DNA of 64,000 bases from Heligmosomoides polygyrus polygyrus (Eukaryota; Nematoda; Chromadorea; Rhabditida; Heligmosomidae). The DNA is taken from assembly GCA_947396885.1 (NCBI GenBank), contig OX377204.1, positions 93,010,728 to 93,074,727 of the forward strand, given 5' to 3'. The translations under genes were made by a program, and so were the position numbers. Every line of letters begins with the position of its first letter. The stretch's first letter is position 1. Positions 48,821-58,419 of this stretch are shown piece after piece. The notes under the pieces are model-generated. The model saw nothing but the letters and a program-made list of their open reading frames with translations, did not search any database and was not told the DNA's origin.

Positions 48821-51800
48821 GTACCGCGTTCACTTTCACGTCTACAACGCCTACCCAGAATGAGGTAGCCTTAGCTGAGCGGACTTTCGCCCCTCGCTAA
48901 CAAAATGGAAAGCCTCGCGCTGAACACGAACTCTCCCTCTCTATGAGCTTCAAGATGCGCTTACAGCTTATTGTTGATTTCAAACGAGATTTTTTAACCA
49001 TTTCCGAAAATTCCCTTATAAGTGCTTTGGTTCGCACAACGGTTTAATGTCCTGACAGCGTGGGTGGGCAAGTGAATCGCTCCTATTTTGTACTGTAGGG
49101 TGTCTTGAAGGCACGTGGTAGCTCAGTCGGAGAAGGCGCCTTCTGTTTGTCGTCGATTCAAGGTTCTTGGTCCGGATTTCCCGCCAAGCTAACCAAGACT
49201 TCCATCCTATGTACATGATCGAGAAATCGGTAACGAAACTGTCTGAGAAGATCAAAACACTAACTTGTCCAATGGATGGTCACCACATGCACTGTACTGA
49301 CCGGATACAATTGCTGTTTGCTATTGCTACAATTGCCTACACGATTTCTCATAAAGTAGAATGCATGGCGCACCCCAAAGCAGGGACCGCATTTCATCCA
49401 ATCCTTGTTTTCAATATAGTAGACTCACATTACACCCTATGTTTGAATATCGTGCTCTACCAAAACAATAATTTTTAAAATTTTCCGAATTGCGATAAAG
49501 TCTTCAACCGTGATCTGGTCCCGACCCCCCTTCAAGCAGAATGTCCGGTTCATCAGGGAAATAAATGTCATAAAATCTAGAGGAACTCAGAAGACACTTC
49601 TAGCTCCATGACACACCCATGGGGATCAACTACAGGTCGTTGCATTGAAATGGCCGATTTTGACTGAAAACGTAGACAGATCATACCTTCGCTTGGAAGC
49701 AATTTTATCAATCTAAGGCACGTGTAGTAAAGTCGGATGAGGCGCCGACTGTCGCGTGCACCCGATACCAGGTTCCTGGTTCGGATTTCCCGTCCAGTCC
49801 AACCAAGCCTTTCATCCCTCCGGGGTAGGCGAGTTGGTACCAGATTTGTCTGGGAAGGATGAAGCGCTGAATTGTTCATCGGCTGGTCACCATAAGTCAT
49901 TGTATGGCCAAATACCCATTCAAATCGCCTCCACGTAGAATGCGTGGCGCATCCCAAAAGGGATTGGATAACGCCGTCCTTTGTTTTTTTTTTGTCCTTT
50001 GTAAATAAGCATCATTACAATAGTGCACTTTTTCCAACGCGACAATAGCTTAGACATTCCATATTTGTAAAAATCAGAACTGCGAGAATTAGTAAAACAT
50101 AGAAAGTCATTTTTGACATCATCTTGGTCGCTGAATTGTTTATCCTTCACATGACGATCTAAATGCTTAAAAAAAAGAGATCTTCGGTAGAGAACAGCTC
50201 TGATGAATATGTTGGATATGGCGGAGTTTCGTGTCCCAATTCATCCAGTTTCTGAACAACAATTTCTGAAACGTGCGGACGCGCGTTGTTATGCAGTAGG
50301 ATTGGGCCTCTTCGAATGAGCAAAGCCGGCTGTTTTTCAATCAACTTCTGCTCTTCTCTGCTGTGATAGCCTCTCCAGTCTTCAGGAACTTGTGATGGAC
50401 TACGCCAGCCATTGCCCACCATGCGGTCACCATGGTCTTCTCTGGATGGAGACTTGGTTTCAGCATCTCCTTAGGAGTCTCATTCTTGTCCAACCACTGT
50501 GCAGAGCGACGAAGATTGTCGTGAAGGATCCACTTTTCGTCGCATGTCACGATCCCTTCAAAAAAGGCTCCCTAAGATTGCGCAGCCTCAGCGAAACCCA
50601 GGTGTCGTGGCGCTTCAGCATCTGCCCGGCGGTTAGTTGGTGCGGGGTTCAATTTCTTCACTTTTCCGATCGCATTTAAGTGGCGACTGATAGTGCTGAT
50701 GCCGAAATGCTGTGCCATCTCTCTCACAGTTTGACACTGATCCGCTTACACCACGGCTTTGAGTTGGTCGCCGTTGAGGAGCGATGGCGGCCTACCTGGG
50801 TCTCCATCTTCGAAACCTCCGTCTCTAGGGGCTAGATTCATCAAAGACTTACAGAGATTTAACGGAGAAATTACAGCCGAAATCCCTGATAACGCCAACA
50901 TTTCCCCATATCGCCTGCTGATAAGCCGCGCTAATTCGCGTTTTTTTTTTCTCAGGAATTTCGGATGTAATTTCTCCGTTAAACCTCTGTAAGTCGTTGA
51001 TGAATCCGGCCCAGATCGACACATTTCGAACCAGCGGCGAATTGATCGTTCCTTAGCGATGTCCTCCCCAAATGCAGCGCTAATGTTACGAGCTGCGGCC
51101 GCGGCACAGTGTCCACTTTTCCAATCATATAAGTGTAGCACCCGTTGATTACTGTACTGTAAAAACGGCGTCAAAAACCCAGCAAGAGGCAATTATGTCA
51201 CAAAAGCTATACATCGTAAGAAAGCGGAGATTCTGCGCTTTTAGAGACCAATCGACCAGAAATTAGGTGGCAAATTCAGCCACTTCTTATGCAACGACCT
51301 AATAATACGGGAAGCGGCATCGTCGGTCGCGTGCGGTTCTTGATTCGAGTTTCCCGCCTTGTCCAGCCAAGCCTTCCATCCTTCCGCGATCGGCGAACTG
51401 GTTTCCGGCCTTGTCTGGGAGGGATAACACTCCAACTTTTCCCTCGGCTGGTCATCGCAGTTCATTGTATCGGCCAAATATCCATTCAAACTGCCTCCAC
51501 GATACCCCTTGAGGCGGAATTCACGGCGCACCCCAGAATGGACTGATTGTCGCCGTTTGGTGCAATCCCAAGGTGGGTGGAGGGGTGGGGGGGGGGGGGG
51601 TACCTTCTAAAGGGGCTTGCGTCCTACCCCTCGTTCTCTTGGCATGAACACCCACCACCTCAACCCGAGGGTCTCTTGGGAAGCCCCAACAGAAAGAGTC
51701 CTCTGGACAGACCCAACAAAAAACCTAACAAAAGCAAAAACAACAACAACAAACAATAATAAGCTATAAAACACGCCTAAGCCCTGGTTTATACTTGCGC

Positions 51801-54800
51801 CGCTGCGCGGCGCGGCACCATTGTCGGAATAGATATCGACCGGACGGCGCGAAAAATCGATACATATGGCGGTCGTCGTGCGCGCCGCTTGCCGGCGCAA
51901 GTGTAGAGTGGGGCTAAGGCGTCCCCGGGTCACCTCTGCGTATCGCTCCTCGGTGAATCAGTCGACGCTCACACATTCGGTAGCGCGGGAATTTAAACGG
52001 GGATTACCCTCATGAGGCTTTTCGTGCCTTTGAAGCTAAATTTTCCCAATATTCCGGCGATGGTACCCGCTGTTTTCACCGGAAGGCTTCGGGTAAGCGC
52101 TTTTATATGTCATGTTGTGTGAGTTTATAGTTCATCTTCAAATACTATTTACAAGTAGTGACTATGGAGTGCCCCCCTCCGCGGCTTGAGTTTGCACCCG
52201 CCGTCCCTCACCTTTGTCATTTATATGTCACCTCGGCTGATCGATTTCGTTTTCAGGCCATATTCTTCGGCAGTGGTGGTGGTGGCTGTGGCTGTCCTCA
52301 ACCTACTTGCCCACCTCCTCCATCATGTGCTCCACCTCCACAGCCCGTGTGTGCGCCGTCATGTGGTTCGGTACGTTACGTTTTCTCTTGTGCGTGTTAT
52401 CAGCTTCCGAGATGAAAGTGTGGTACGGAAGACTCACTTGCATCCATTGTAATTCTCACTATTTTGACCTTATCATGTAATAAAGTTACGGAAAAAAAAC
52501 TTTGCGAGCAATGATTTACGATAAATTTTTGTGCCAGTCGTTAATATGGCCTACATGGCATCGGCTAAGCACAACCCACTCGTTCTATGCGGCCTGCAAT
52601 GTTGATCACATCAATGACAATGTCATCGAGCACGAAAATCAAATCGTACAGATGAGCTGAAAGATTCCCACTGGGTCCATATTGTTATCCTACGGACTTC
52701 TGACTCATTTTCGGATATATTTCGATGAAGTAATAGCCTACCAGTGGTATTACTTATAACTAATCCCCTACTGCCGTTTGAATTGCGGGTTGATGTGCAG
52801 GTTTGCGGGATACTGTAGCGTGCGGTCGCTGTCGTTGCGTTCCGGATTGCGCCGGCGTCGTGGTCATTCAATCGATGCATAATCCCACTGAGCAACGAGA
52901 GCGGTTCGGGCACGAGCAAGTTGGAGGTCTTATCCTTCCTAGAGGTGTCTGTAGGTTTTCGCGCTCAATGATAGAAACTGGCTCCGGTGACAACGGCTTG
53001 GGTGATGTGCAGGTTTGTGGATACTGTAGCAAGCGCGCGGGAACATTCAAACGGCAGTAGGGCATTAGTTGTAACTGCTATTCCTACCGGCTAGGTTAGA
53101 GCGAGCAATAGAAAAAACTGGCCTTCTCCACCAAGCAACAACTAAAGGAAGGTGTAAGTTTAGAAATCACTTCCATTCTGATCTCTCGACTTCGCTGTGG
53201 CCTAAGCCTATGTTATTTTCTTTCAAACACTAATTCTAAGAAGTTCTATTCCTTTCAGGCAGCACCACCTGCTCCGCAGTACTATCCGCCATCTCCTCCA
53301 GTCTACGCCGCACCTCCACCTCCTCCTAGTGGCTATGCTCAGGCAGGACGTAAGGCTCTCTTAGCACATGGAGTGAAAACTGGTGTGAGTCCTAGCTCAT
53401 GCTTCTCCTTAGCTTTCTGTGGATCTCTATCATTACTGTAATAATTCTAGTCACTGGCAGCTTCTGGTGAAGGATACCTGGCTGAGACTGAAGGTCTGCG
53501 AAGAGTTCGTCGTGACACTGAGGCAGCGTTCGACCCGAAATGTAATTCTGAAGCGTTAAAGGAAATTATTCTCGAGGTTGGAACATCTTTGGTAATACGC
53601 ACTTGTAGAGAGTGTGGTGTCAGGCTGTGGCGAAGTCCTGCTGATCTTCCAACCTTCATCCCCAGTTCGGCAGAGCCTTATTTTTCGTGGCTCCTTGAAC
53701 TTTTCGCACAAAATATAGGCGGTCCTTTGGCACTAGACGTGGACGCTTGTTCAGTCCTGGAAGTCTGCACAATGTACAGGATGAGGGCGCCAAGTTGTGG
53801 ACATCAGTTGCCGCTCTCTGGCGATCGCGGTTATTCTTCCATCGCTACGCCGCGAGCGCTCACCGCCGCAATATTCTCACGCATCTTTGCGACAGAGCAC
53901 GAAATCTTTCCTTCATAGCTGTGCGCGCTCAGCGGGAGTGCGCAGCTGGGGTTCTCGCAGCATCCAGGGTGTGTGCCATCCAAACTGCCCATGTGGGAAC
54001 TGCTTTCGTCGCTCAGGGAGAGTCCGAGGATGGATTCTGCGCTCTTCGAGCGCAGAATCAGGCTAGGGAAGGGACTCCAGGGTGTGTGCCATCCAAACTG
54101 CCCATGTGGGAACTGCTTTCGTCGCTCAGGCAGAGTCCGCGGATGGATTCTGCGCTCTTCGAGCGCAGAATCAGGCTAGGGAAGGGACTCCATGGTGTGC
54201 GCCATCCAAACTGCCCATGTGGGAACTGCTTTCGTCGCTCAGGGAGAGTCCGCGGATGGATCAGGCTAGGGAAGGGACTCCAGGGAGTGTGCCATCCAAA
54301 CTGCCCATGTGGGAACTGCTTTCGTCGCTCAGGCAGAGTCCACGGAGCACTGAGCAGCCACCGACCGACCATCGGCTGTCTTCCACATCGACTGACCGCG
54401 CTGACCTCGTTTTCCACGTTTGCCACGTGTCCGCGACGCGACCGCTCGCGGCGCAGCGGAGGAAGAATAGCCGCCATCCTCTCTGGCCGTCTAATCTTGA
54501 TCGATATAAATCGAAACGACGGCGAGTGTATGACGGCCTATAAGGCGCCTTTTAGGGGTCGTTTAGTTAGCACGCGACGCGCGACGCGATGACATGAATG
54601 GTGGGCAAATCGATCGATCGCGTCGCGCGATCGATATGGGAGCCTACTATAACATCGCGTCGCACGTCGCGTGCACACTAAGGCCTATGTTATACTTCGG
54701 CGACGCGTCGGCCGACGTCGGCGACGCTGTGCTTTGCGGGCAGCTACGCACTGCGTGGCAGCCCGCCCAACACAGCGTCGCCGACGACGTCGCTGAGAGC

Positions 54801-57800
54801 TCCGCAGGGGGTGTTATACTTCCGCCGCCGACGTCGCCACCGACGTCGCCATCGACGTCGCCACCGACGTCGCCACAGACGTCGTCCGTGGGTCGGTCGC
54901 CGCGCTGTGCACGGCGACGGGCCGTCGCCGGCCTCATTCAAGGCTGGGAGAAAATGCGCTCAGAGGGAGTATTTTGTTTGTGGGTGGGTTCTTCGTTCCC
55001 GGCACTGTCAACATCCTCGGCGGACCTCGAATTACGAAATCGAAAGTGCAAAAACGCCCATCTTGCGGCATCCAGCCAATAGTGTGAAAAAACCAACGGT
55101 CGCGTCAGACTCCTAAGTGGTCCAGTACCATTTGGAGTCTAGAAGAAATAGAGTTCGCTTCAAAATATAGTTCATGCCTACTTTGAATCGACATGAGTTT
55201 CATAACCGCACATCAAGAAGGCGCCTCGTTTGCTTACTTTCTCTCAATGTCGGCCATCATTTTCACGATGTTTAGCACCTATCGCGCCGTAATCATCTTG
55301 GCTCTTCATCAATTGATACTTAAATAGGTTACATATTCGCGCTCACAATCTTCTTTTCCTCGCACACTACAAGATTTTCAATTATGCTCTACCTTAGACA
55401 AATCACATTTTATTCTATTCAGATATTCTATCGCCCAATTATGCAATCGCGTCTGCTAAATTTGCATTTCTTAAAGAGTACATACAGAACAACAAATCAT
55501 CATCAAGTCTTGAAACATTAAGAAGAATTAAGAATAAAAAATCCTTTTGAAGATTAAGAAAAGCACAAAATGTATGCAATCGGCAGACTGGTGGCCAAAT
55601 GATGACATTGAAAATGCGCTCCGATGCTCTCCTGTCAACGACGTCCCCGACGCCGCCACAGAATCTGTTGACGACGACGCCGACGTCGACCACGCGTCTG
55701 TGGCGACGTCGGCGGCGTCTGTGGCGACGTCGGCGGCGTCTGTGGCGACGTCGGCGACGTCGCTAGTGACGTCAGCGTCGGCCGACGTCGGTGACGGGCC
55801 GTCGCTGACGTGTCGCAGCGTCGGCGACGCGTCGCCGAAGTATAACATAGGCCTAAACGACCTCTTATACTTGCGCCGCCATGTGGCGCGCAATGATGGT
55901 TGGCATAGCTATCGATTTTTCGGCGCCGTATCGCCTTTATACCCCGCCGCCTCAAAACATCGCATTTGACGAAATTTTGGGTAACGGTATTCGGCGAATC
56001 CGCCGCCGAAAAAAAGGCGCAGTGCGACGCAAATAGCCGCGACGCGATTCAAAACTCATTAATAATTCTAGGACATAACAGTACCTTTGGCGCGGAGCTT
56101 CTCATGGTGTGTTCCCCTTTCTGTTTTTTAATTCTTTCGAGATGTTTCTTTTTGTGGTCCATTCTTCTGTTCTCACCAAATGACCTTTTTGGGAGCGACT
56201 CTGAATTGGCAAGGATGAGAGAGAGAATAATAATAAGTTCCGATGTTGCGATAAATATCAGTGAGATTTAGTATTGAGCCTCCACTTTCGTTAATCATTG
56301 GGTTCCTTGGATGGAACAGCCTCCAAATTCTACATACAATAGCGAGTGATAAACCATGGTACAGCTTGTACATCAGTCGGCATTTGAGCCTTCCGTCCCA
56401 CCATAGAGCCTTCGTTACCACGATGGTGAGTGGCTGACGGTGAGCCAGGACTGGCTAATTTTGAGCCAATTCATGACTTCCACTTTCACAAAAATTTGGA
56501 GACTGTTCGAGTTCAAAAAGTCTTCTTCTCGATAGACGTCATGCGGATACCTGATTTTAGGCTTGCCTAAGAACGCACTTGGCACTGCGCGAAGCTATAC
56601 GAAAAATCCAATCAAAAATAAATGAAAGGGAATGACTCATGGATCGTCTCCGCCGTCATCCTCGGCGTACAGTCCGTAGTCAGAAGCTCGTGCTGCGCGT
56701 CGCTGACGCTCCCCATTCAAAGGGATATGTTATACTTCGACGACGCTGTGTTGCGCGAGCTGCGTAGCAACCCGTGTAAGGGCCCCCGTACACTTCTGCG
56801 GCTTTGCCGCTGCCCTATCCTTCATCGTAAGGTTGTTGAGCGGCGTGACTCATCGATTTCGCCGTCCGCCGCCCGCCGCTGGCCGCAGAAGTCTGCGGGG
56901 GCCCTAAGGCCTATGCTATACTTCGGTGACGCTGTTGTGGGCGACGTCGGCGACAGTGTTACGCGGGCTACGACTCAGTGCGTCGCCGACAACAGCGTCG
57001 CTGAAGTATAACATAGGCCTAAGGCCTTTGTCATACCATCGCTCACCCCAAGCGACGCCTAATGATATGCTCCCATATCAATCGGGCGGCGCGATGGAAT
57101 CGATATGGGTACATATCTTTAGGCGTCGCTCGGGGTGAGCGATGGTACGACAAAGGTCTAAAGGGACACACACACTTCTGTGGCGTTGCCGTTGCCCTAT
57201 CCCTAACCATAGGGCAGGGACGTAGAGCTCGCCGCTAGCGGTGCCGGGAGAGTCTGTCTGCGCTCTGCCCTTTCGCGCCCGCATACGATGAGTCATGCCG
57301 TTCAGCGGTGTCGTTCATACTTCGGAACAGCAGCGACAAGAGCGACGAAAGCGCAGCGCGTACGGTGCGCAGCGCGCGGAAGTATGTACAGGCGACAAGA
57401 GCGATTGGAGCGAGAGCGCCGGCGCTTGACTATGAACGCCTTTCGGCGGGGCGCGCTCGGTATTAATCGACATGCATGTTTTCACGGGCAACGAGTCGCT
57501 CTTGTCGCGTAGTATGAACAGGCACTAACTGCAGTGGCGTAACGGCGCGTCAAGTATGGGTGCTAGTATAAAAAGGCGCCTAAATGCGGGGTTACACACG
57601 TTTATCGAAAACAAGAGCGACGACAATACAGCGACATAGGGACTACAGATGAAATGTAAAAAATATAGTGAGGAAAAAACTACTAACAGCCGAGTTTTCA
57701 GGTGGAGATCACCTTTTATAACCTCACCTTCTCGCGCTTTGACGGAATATCGTTCAAAATTTAAATTAACGCGATCAGTAATCAAAATCATTAGAAACAT

Positions 57801-58281
57801 ACATATGGGATAGGCAAGTTGCTCAATAAAATACTAAAAATACTGATGCCGGTTACGATAGAGCGAGTGAAAGATTCGCACTTTGCGAGGTCGCTCTGCG
57901 TGGTCAACTTCTTAGTCATCACTGAAGGTTCGCCTGCAGTTTACGCCAGAATTTTCAAAGTCATCCCTTCCCCTTATCCTACACACCCTTGTCTTGTCCT
58001 ATTGATAGTGAAGTAATGTACTGAAAGATATGACACTCTGTCTAGAACATCGATTCATCAACAGCAGTTGCCAAGCGACAGATTCAAGAAGCCGCAACAG
58101 AGCGACTGGGAGGAAGGTTAGTGTTGCTCAAGAGGTTCAGTCGTTCATCTTTCATCGCTTGCGCTTCAGAATTGACGTTATCTGCTCAACGGGTACGTTC
58201 TCCTACATCGTTAACACCGAGCTGTACTGTGAGACAGAAAAGAGCGGCACCACATGCTTTGCCTTCCGACAGTCAAGCTAG
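48773..58281 (+). CDS. Ground-like (GRL) domain secreted protein, 6 exons, 198 residues
   Basis: Exons: 48773-48820, 52257-52370, 53259-53384, 53451-53576, 58046-58116, 58170-58281; all phases agree and the total is 597 bases including TAG. Residues 1-17 are a signal peptide (MMTLGAVLLLLVPAAQA). Next comes a Gly/Cys/Pro-rich segment (GSGGGGCGCPQPTCPPPPSC), a Pro/Tyr-rich linker (QYYPPSPPVYAAPPPPP), a possible furin site RRVRRD at 113-118, then the ground-like domain with four Cys at 127, 167, 182 and 191 (KCNSEALKEIILEN, ICSTGTFSYIVNTELYC, TTCFAF). GRL proteins are nematode-specific, hedgehog-related, secreted, and linked to cuticle or glia and apical matrix; the exact role here is unknown. 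AATAAA lies 117 bases after the stop. Introns 1 and 4 (3.4 and 4.5 kb) are transposon-filled. Confidence 0.9.
49109..49385 (+). mobile_element. SINE-A copy, diverged
   Basis: Head GTGGTAGCTCAGTCGGAGAA, GGTCCGGATTTCCCGCC, tail GAATGCATGGCGCACCCC; middle reworked. Confidence 0.68.
49716..49985 (+). mobile_element. SINE-A copy
   Basis: Head with a damaged A box (TAGTAAAGTCGG), good body, tail lacking the CGACATCCC block but keeping GAATGCG-TGG-CGCATCC. Confidence 0.84.
50020..51192 (-). pseudogene. Mariner transposase M3, split by a MITE
   Basis: Minus strand: LHLYDWKSGHCAAAAARNIS and RSIRRWFEMCRS (N-terminal domain), MITE 50828-51014, then DGGFEDGDPGRPPSLLNGDQ, HFGISTISRHLNAIGKVKKL, VTCDEKWILHDNLRRSAQWL and LHPEKTMVTAWWAMAGVVHH. 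The catalytic HDNARPH is HNNARPH here (Asp to Asn), and the third region is decayed (TYSSELFSTEDLFF). Ends near SSDFYKYGMSKLLSRWKKC. Stops and frameshifts throughout; dead. Lies in GRL intron 1, opposite to the gene. Confidence 0.82.
50828..51014. mobile_element. GATTCATC-family MITE (copy 4), inside mariner M3
   Basis: GGGGCTAGATTCATCAAAGA and the inverse TGATGAATCCGGCCC; second inner inverted pair TTTAACGGAGAAATTACA / TGTAATTTCTCCGTTAAA. It splits the M3 frame between RS and RDGGF and happens to remain in frame. Confidence 0.8.
51310..51560 (+). mobile_element. SINE-A copy lacking most of the head
   Basis: GTCGCGTGCGGTTCTTGATT onward; tail AGGCGGAATTCACGGCGCAC. A G run follows at about 51588-51601. 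Confidence 0.68.
51781..51914. mobile_element. MITE family F5, copy a (134 bp)
   Basis: GCCCTGGTTTATACTTGCGC and the inverse GCGCAAGTGTAGAGTGGGGC; TAA at 51778-51780 and 51915-51917. Confidence 0.8.
52257..52370 (+). CDS. GRL exon 2 (Gly/Cys/Pro-rich)
   Basis: Acceptor CGTTTTCAG, donor GTACGT; 38 codons AIFFGSGGGGCGCPQP and following Cys-Pro repeats with six Cys. Confidence 0.88.
52375..53255. other. GRL intron 2
   Basis: Non-coding. A diverged direct repeat is visible: CGTGCGGTCGC..GATACTGTAG at about 52809 and GCAGGTTTGTGGATACTGTA at about 53010. No transposon recognised. Confidence 0.5.
53259..53384 (+). CDS. GRL exon 3 (Pro/Tyr-rich linker)
   Basis: Acceptor TCCTTTCAG, donor GTGAGT; 42 codons AAPPAPQYYPPSPPVYAAPP to GVKTG. 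Confidence 0.88.
53451..53576 (+). CDS. GRL exon 4 (start of ground-like domain)
   Basis: Acceptor ATTCTAG, donor GTTGGA; 42 codons SLAASGEGYLAETEGLRRVR then DPKCNSEALKEIILE. Intron 3 is only 66 bp. Confidence 0.87.
53827..54475. mobile_element. Possible TIR element around a 113-bp minisatellite
   Basis: CGCGGTTATTCTTCCATCGC at the left is mirrored by the inverse of CGGAGGAAGAATAGCCGC at the right. Between them are tandem repeats. No target duplication seen. Confidence 0.5.
53964..54346. repeat. Minisatellite, 113-bp unit, 3.6 copies
   Basis: Units start at 53964, 54077, 54190 and 54280 (CCAGGGTGTGTGCCATCC). The third unit lacks 23 bp (the TTCTGCGCTCTTCGAGCGC palindrome); the last is partial. 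High identity. A 281-codon frame over it is a by-product. Confidence 0.88.
54571..54676. repeat. GC-rich hairpin (F6)
   Basis: GCACGCGACGCGCGACGCGA and the inverse of CATCGCGTCGCACGTCGCGTGC (two parts) flank CGATCGATCGCG. Directly precedes the TAA of the next MITE. Confidence 0.55.
54682..55853. mobile_element. MITE family F1, large copy (1,172 bp)
   Basis: GGCCTATGTTATACTTCGGC and its exact inverse CCGAAGTATAACATAGGCC, TAA at 54679-54681 and 55854-55856. Arms of about 250 bp consist of GACGTC-rich direct units (for example GTCTGTGGCGACGTCGGCG three times near 55700-55760). The central 500 bp (about 55080-55600) is AT-rich and unlike the arms, possibly captured DNA. Confidence 0.78.
55857..56715. 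other. F5-like MITE fragment, then unannotated DNA
   Basis: Begins ACGACCTCTTATACTTGCGC, like the F5 terminus, right after the TAA of the large F1 element; a second end is not clear. The remainder (to 56715) shows no feature. Confidence 0.4.
56720..56776. mobile_element. MITE family F1, half copy
   Basis: GGGATATGTTATACTTCGAC and GACGCTGTGTTGCGCGAG match the left half of F1 copy at 56908; cut off at the TAA where the next MITE begins. Confidence 0.65.
56780..56904. mobile_element. MITE family F4, copy 3 (125 bp)
   Basis: GGGCCCCCGTACACTTCTGC and the inverse GCAGAAGTCTGCGGGGGCCC; TAA at 56777-56779 and 56905-56907. Confidence 0.84.
56908..57019. mobile_element. MITE family F1, copy (112 bp)
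   Basis: GGCCTATGCTATACTTCGGT and the inverse GAAGTATAACATAGGCC; TAA at 56905-56907 and 57020-57022, each shared with a neighbour. Confidence 0.85.
57023..57158. mobile_element. MITE family F3, copy b (136 bp)
   Basis: Same length as F3 copy a with the interior in opposite orientation; TAA at 57020-57022 and 57159-57161. Confidence 0.86.
57162..57302. mobile_element. MITE family F4, copy 4 (right end lost)
   Basis: AGGGACACACACACTTCTGT follows the TAA; internal hairpin GCCCTATCCCTAAC/CATAGGGC is intact. The right terminus is not found before the next repeat. Confidence 0.68.
57307..57525. mobile_element. MITE-like repeat F7
   Basis: GTTCATACTTCGG..AGCGACAAGAGCGACG at the left and the inverse CGAGTCGCTCTTGTCGCG..AGTATGAACAGGCAC at the right; TAA follows at 57526-57528. 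Left flank has no TAA. Confidence 0.6.
58046..58116 (+). CDS. GRL exon 5
   Basis: Acceptor CTGTCTAG, donor GTTAGT; NIDSSTAVAKRQIQEAATER then LGG. Joins exon 4 in phase 0 across a 4,469-bp intron. Confidence 0.87.
58170..58281 (+). CDS. GRL exon 6 (end of ground-like domain)
   Basis: Acceptor GCGCTTCAG; RIDVICSTGTFSYIVNTELY, CETEKSGTTCFAFRQSS, stop TAG. The last three conserved Cys are here. Confidence 0.9.
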
Positions 58282-58397
58282 GCCTAGCCATTCCGCTCAC
58301 GTCGAAGACGCAATCTGCTCTCAAGGAGTAGTCGAAGTGGAAACACCTCGGATAATATGTCTAGAGATTCGCTTAATGACATGCATATTTGAATAAT

Positions 58398-58403
58398 AAT
58401 AAA
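58398..58403 (+). terminator. Polyadenylation signal of the GRL gene
   Basis: AATAAA inside AATAATAATAAATTATT, 117 bases after the stop codon. Confidence 0.6.
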
Positions 58404-58419
58404 TTATTTAACTTTGTTG

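Noticed and set aside
51588..51601. G homopolymer (also C/G runs at 3353 and 34189)
   Set aside because: Possible sequencing-error hot spots; no biological claim made.
52011..52092. First GRL exon at ATG 52011
   Set aside because: The peptide is not a good signal sequence, whereas 48773-48820 gives a classic signal peptide in the right phase with a donor.
53747..54592. 281-codon open frame over the minisatellite
   Set aside because: It follows the tandem repeat units, lies within GRL intron 4, and shows no domain. Frames are open on both strands because of the repeats.
54594..55969. Several frames of 80-160 codons around 54.6-56.0 kb
   Set aside because: They cross GACGTC-rich MITE arms and are open in several frames on both strands.
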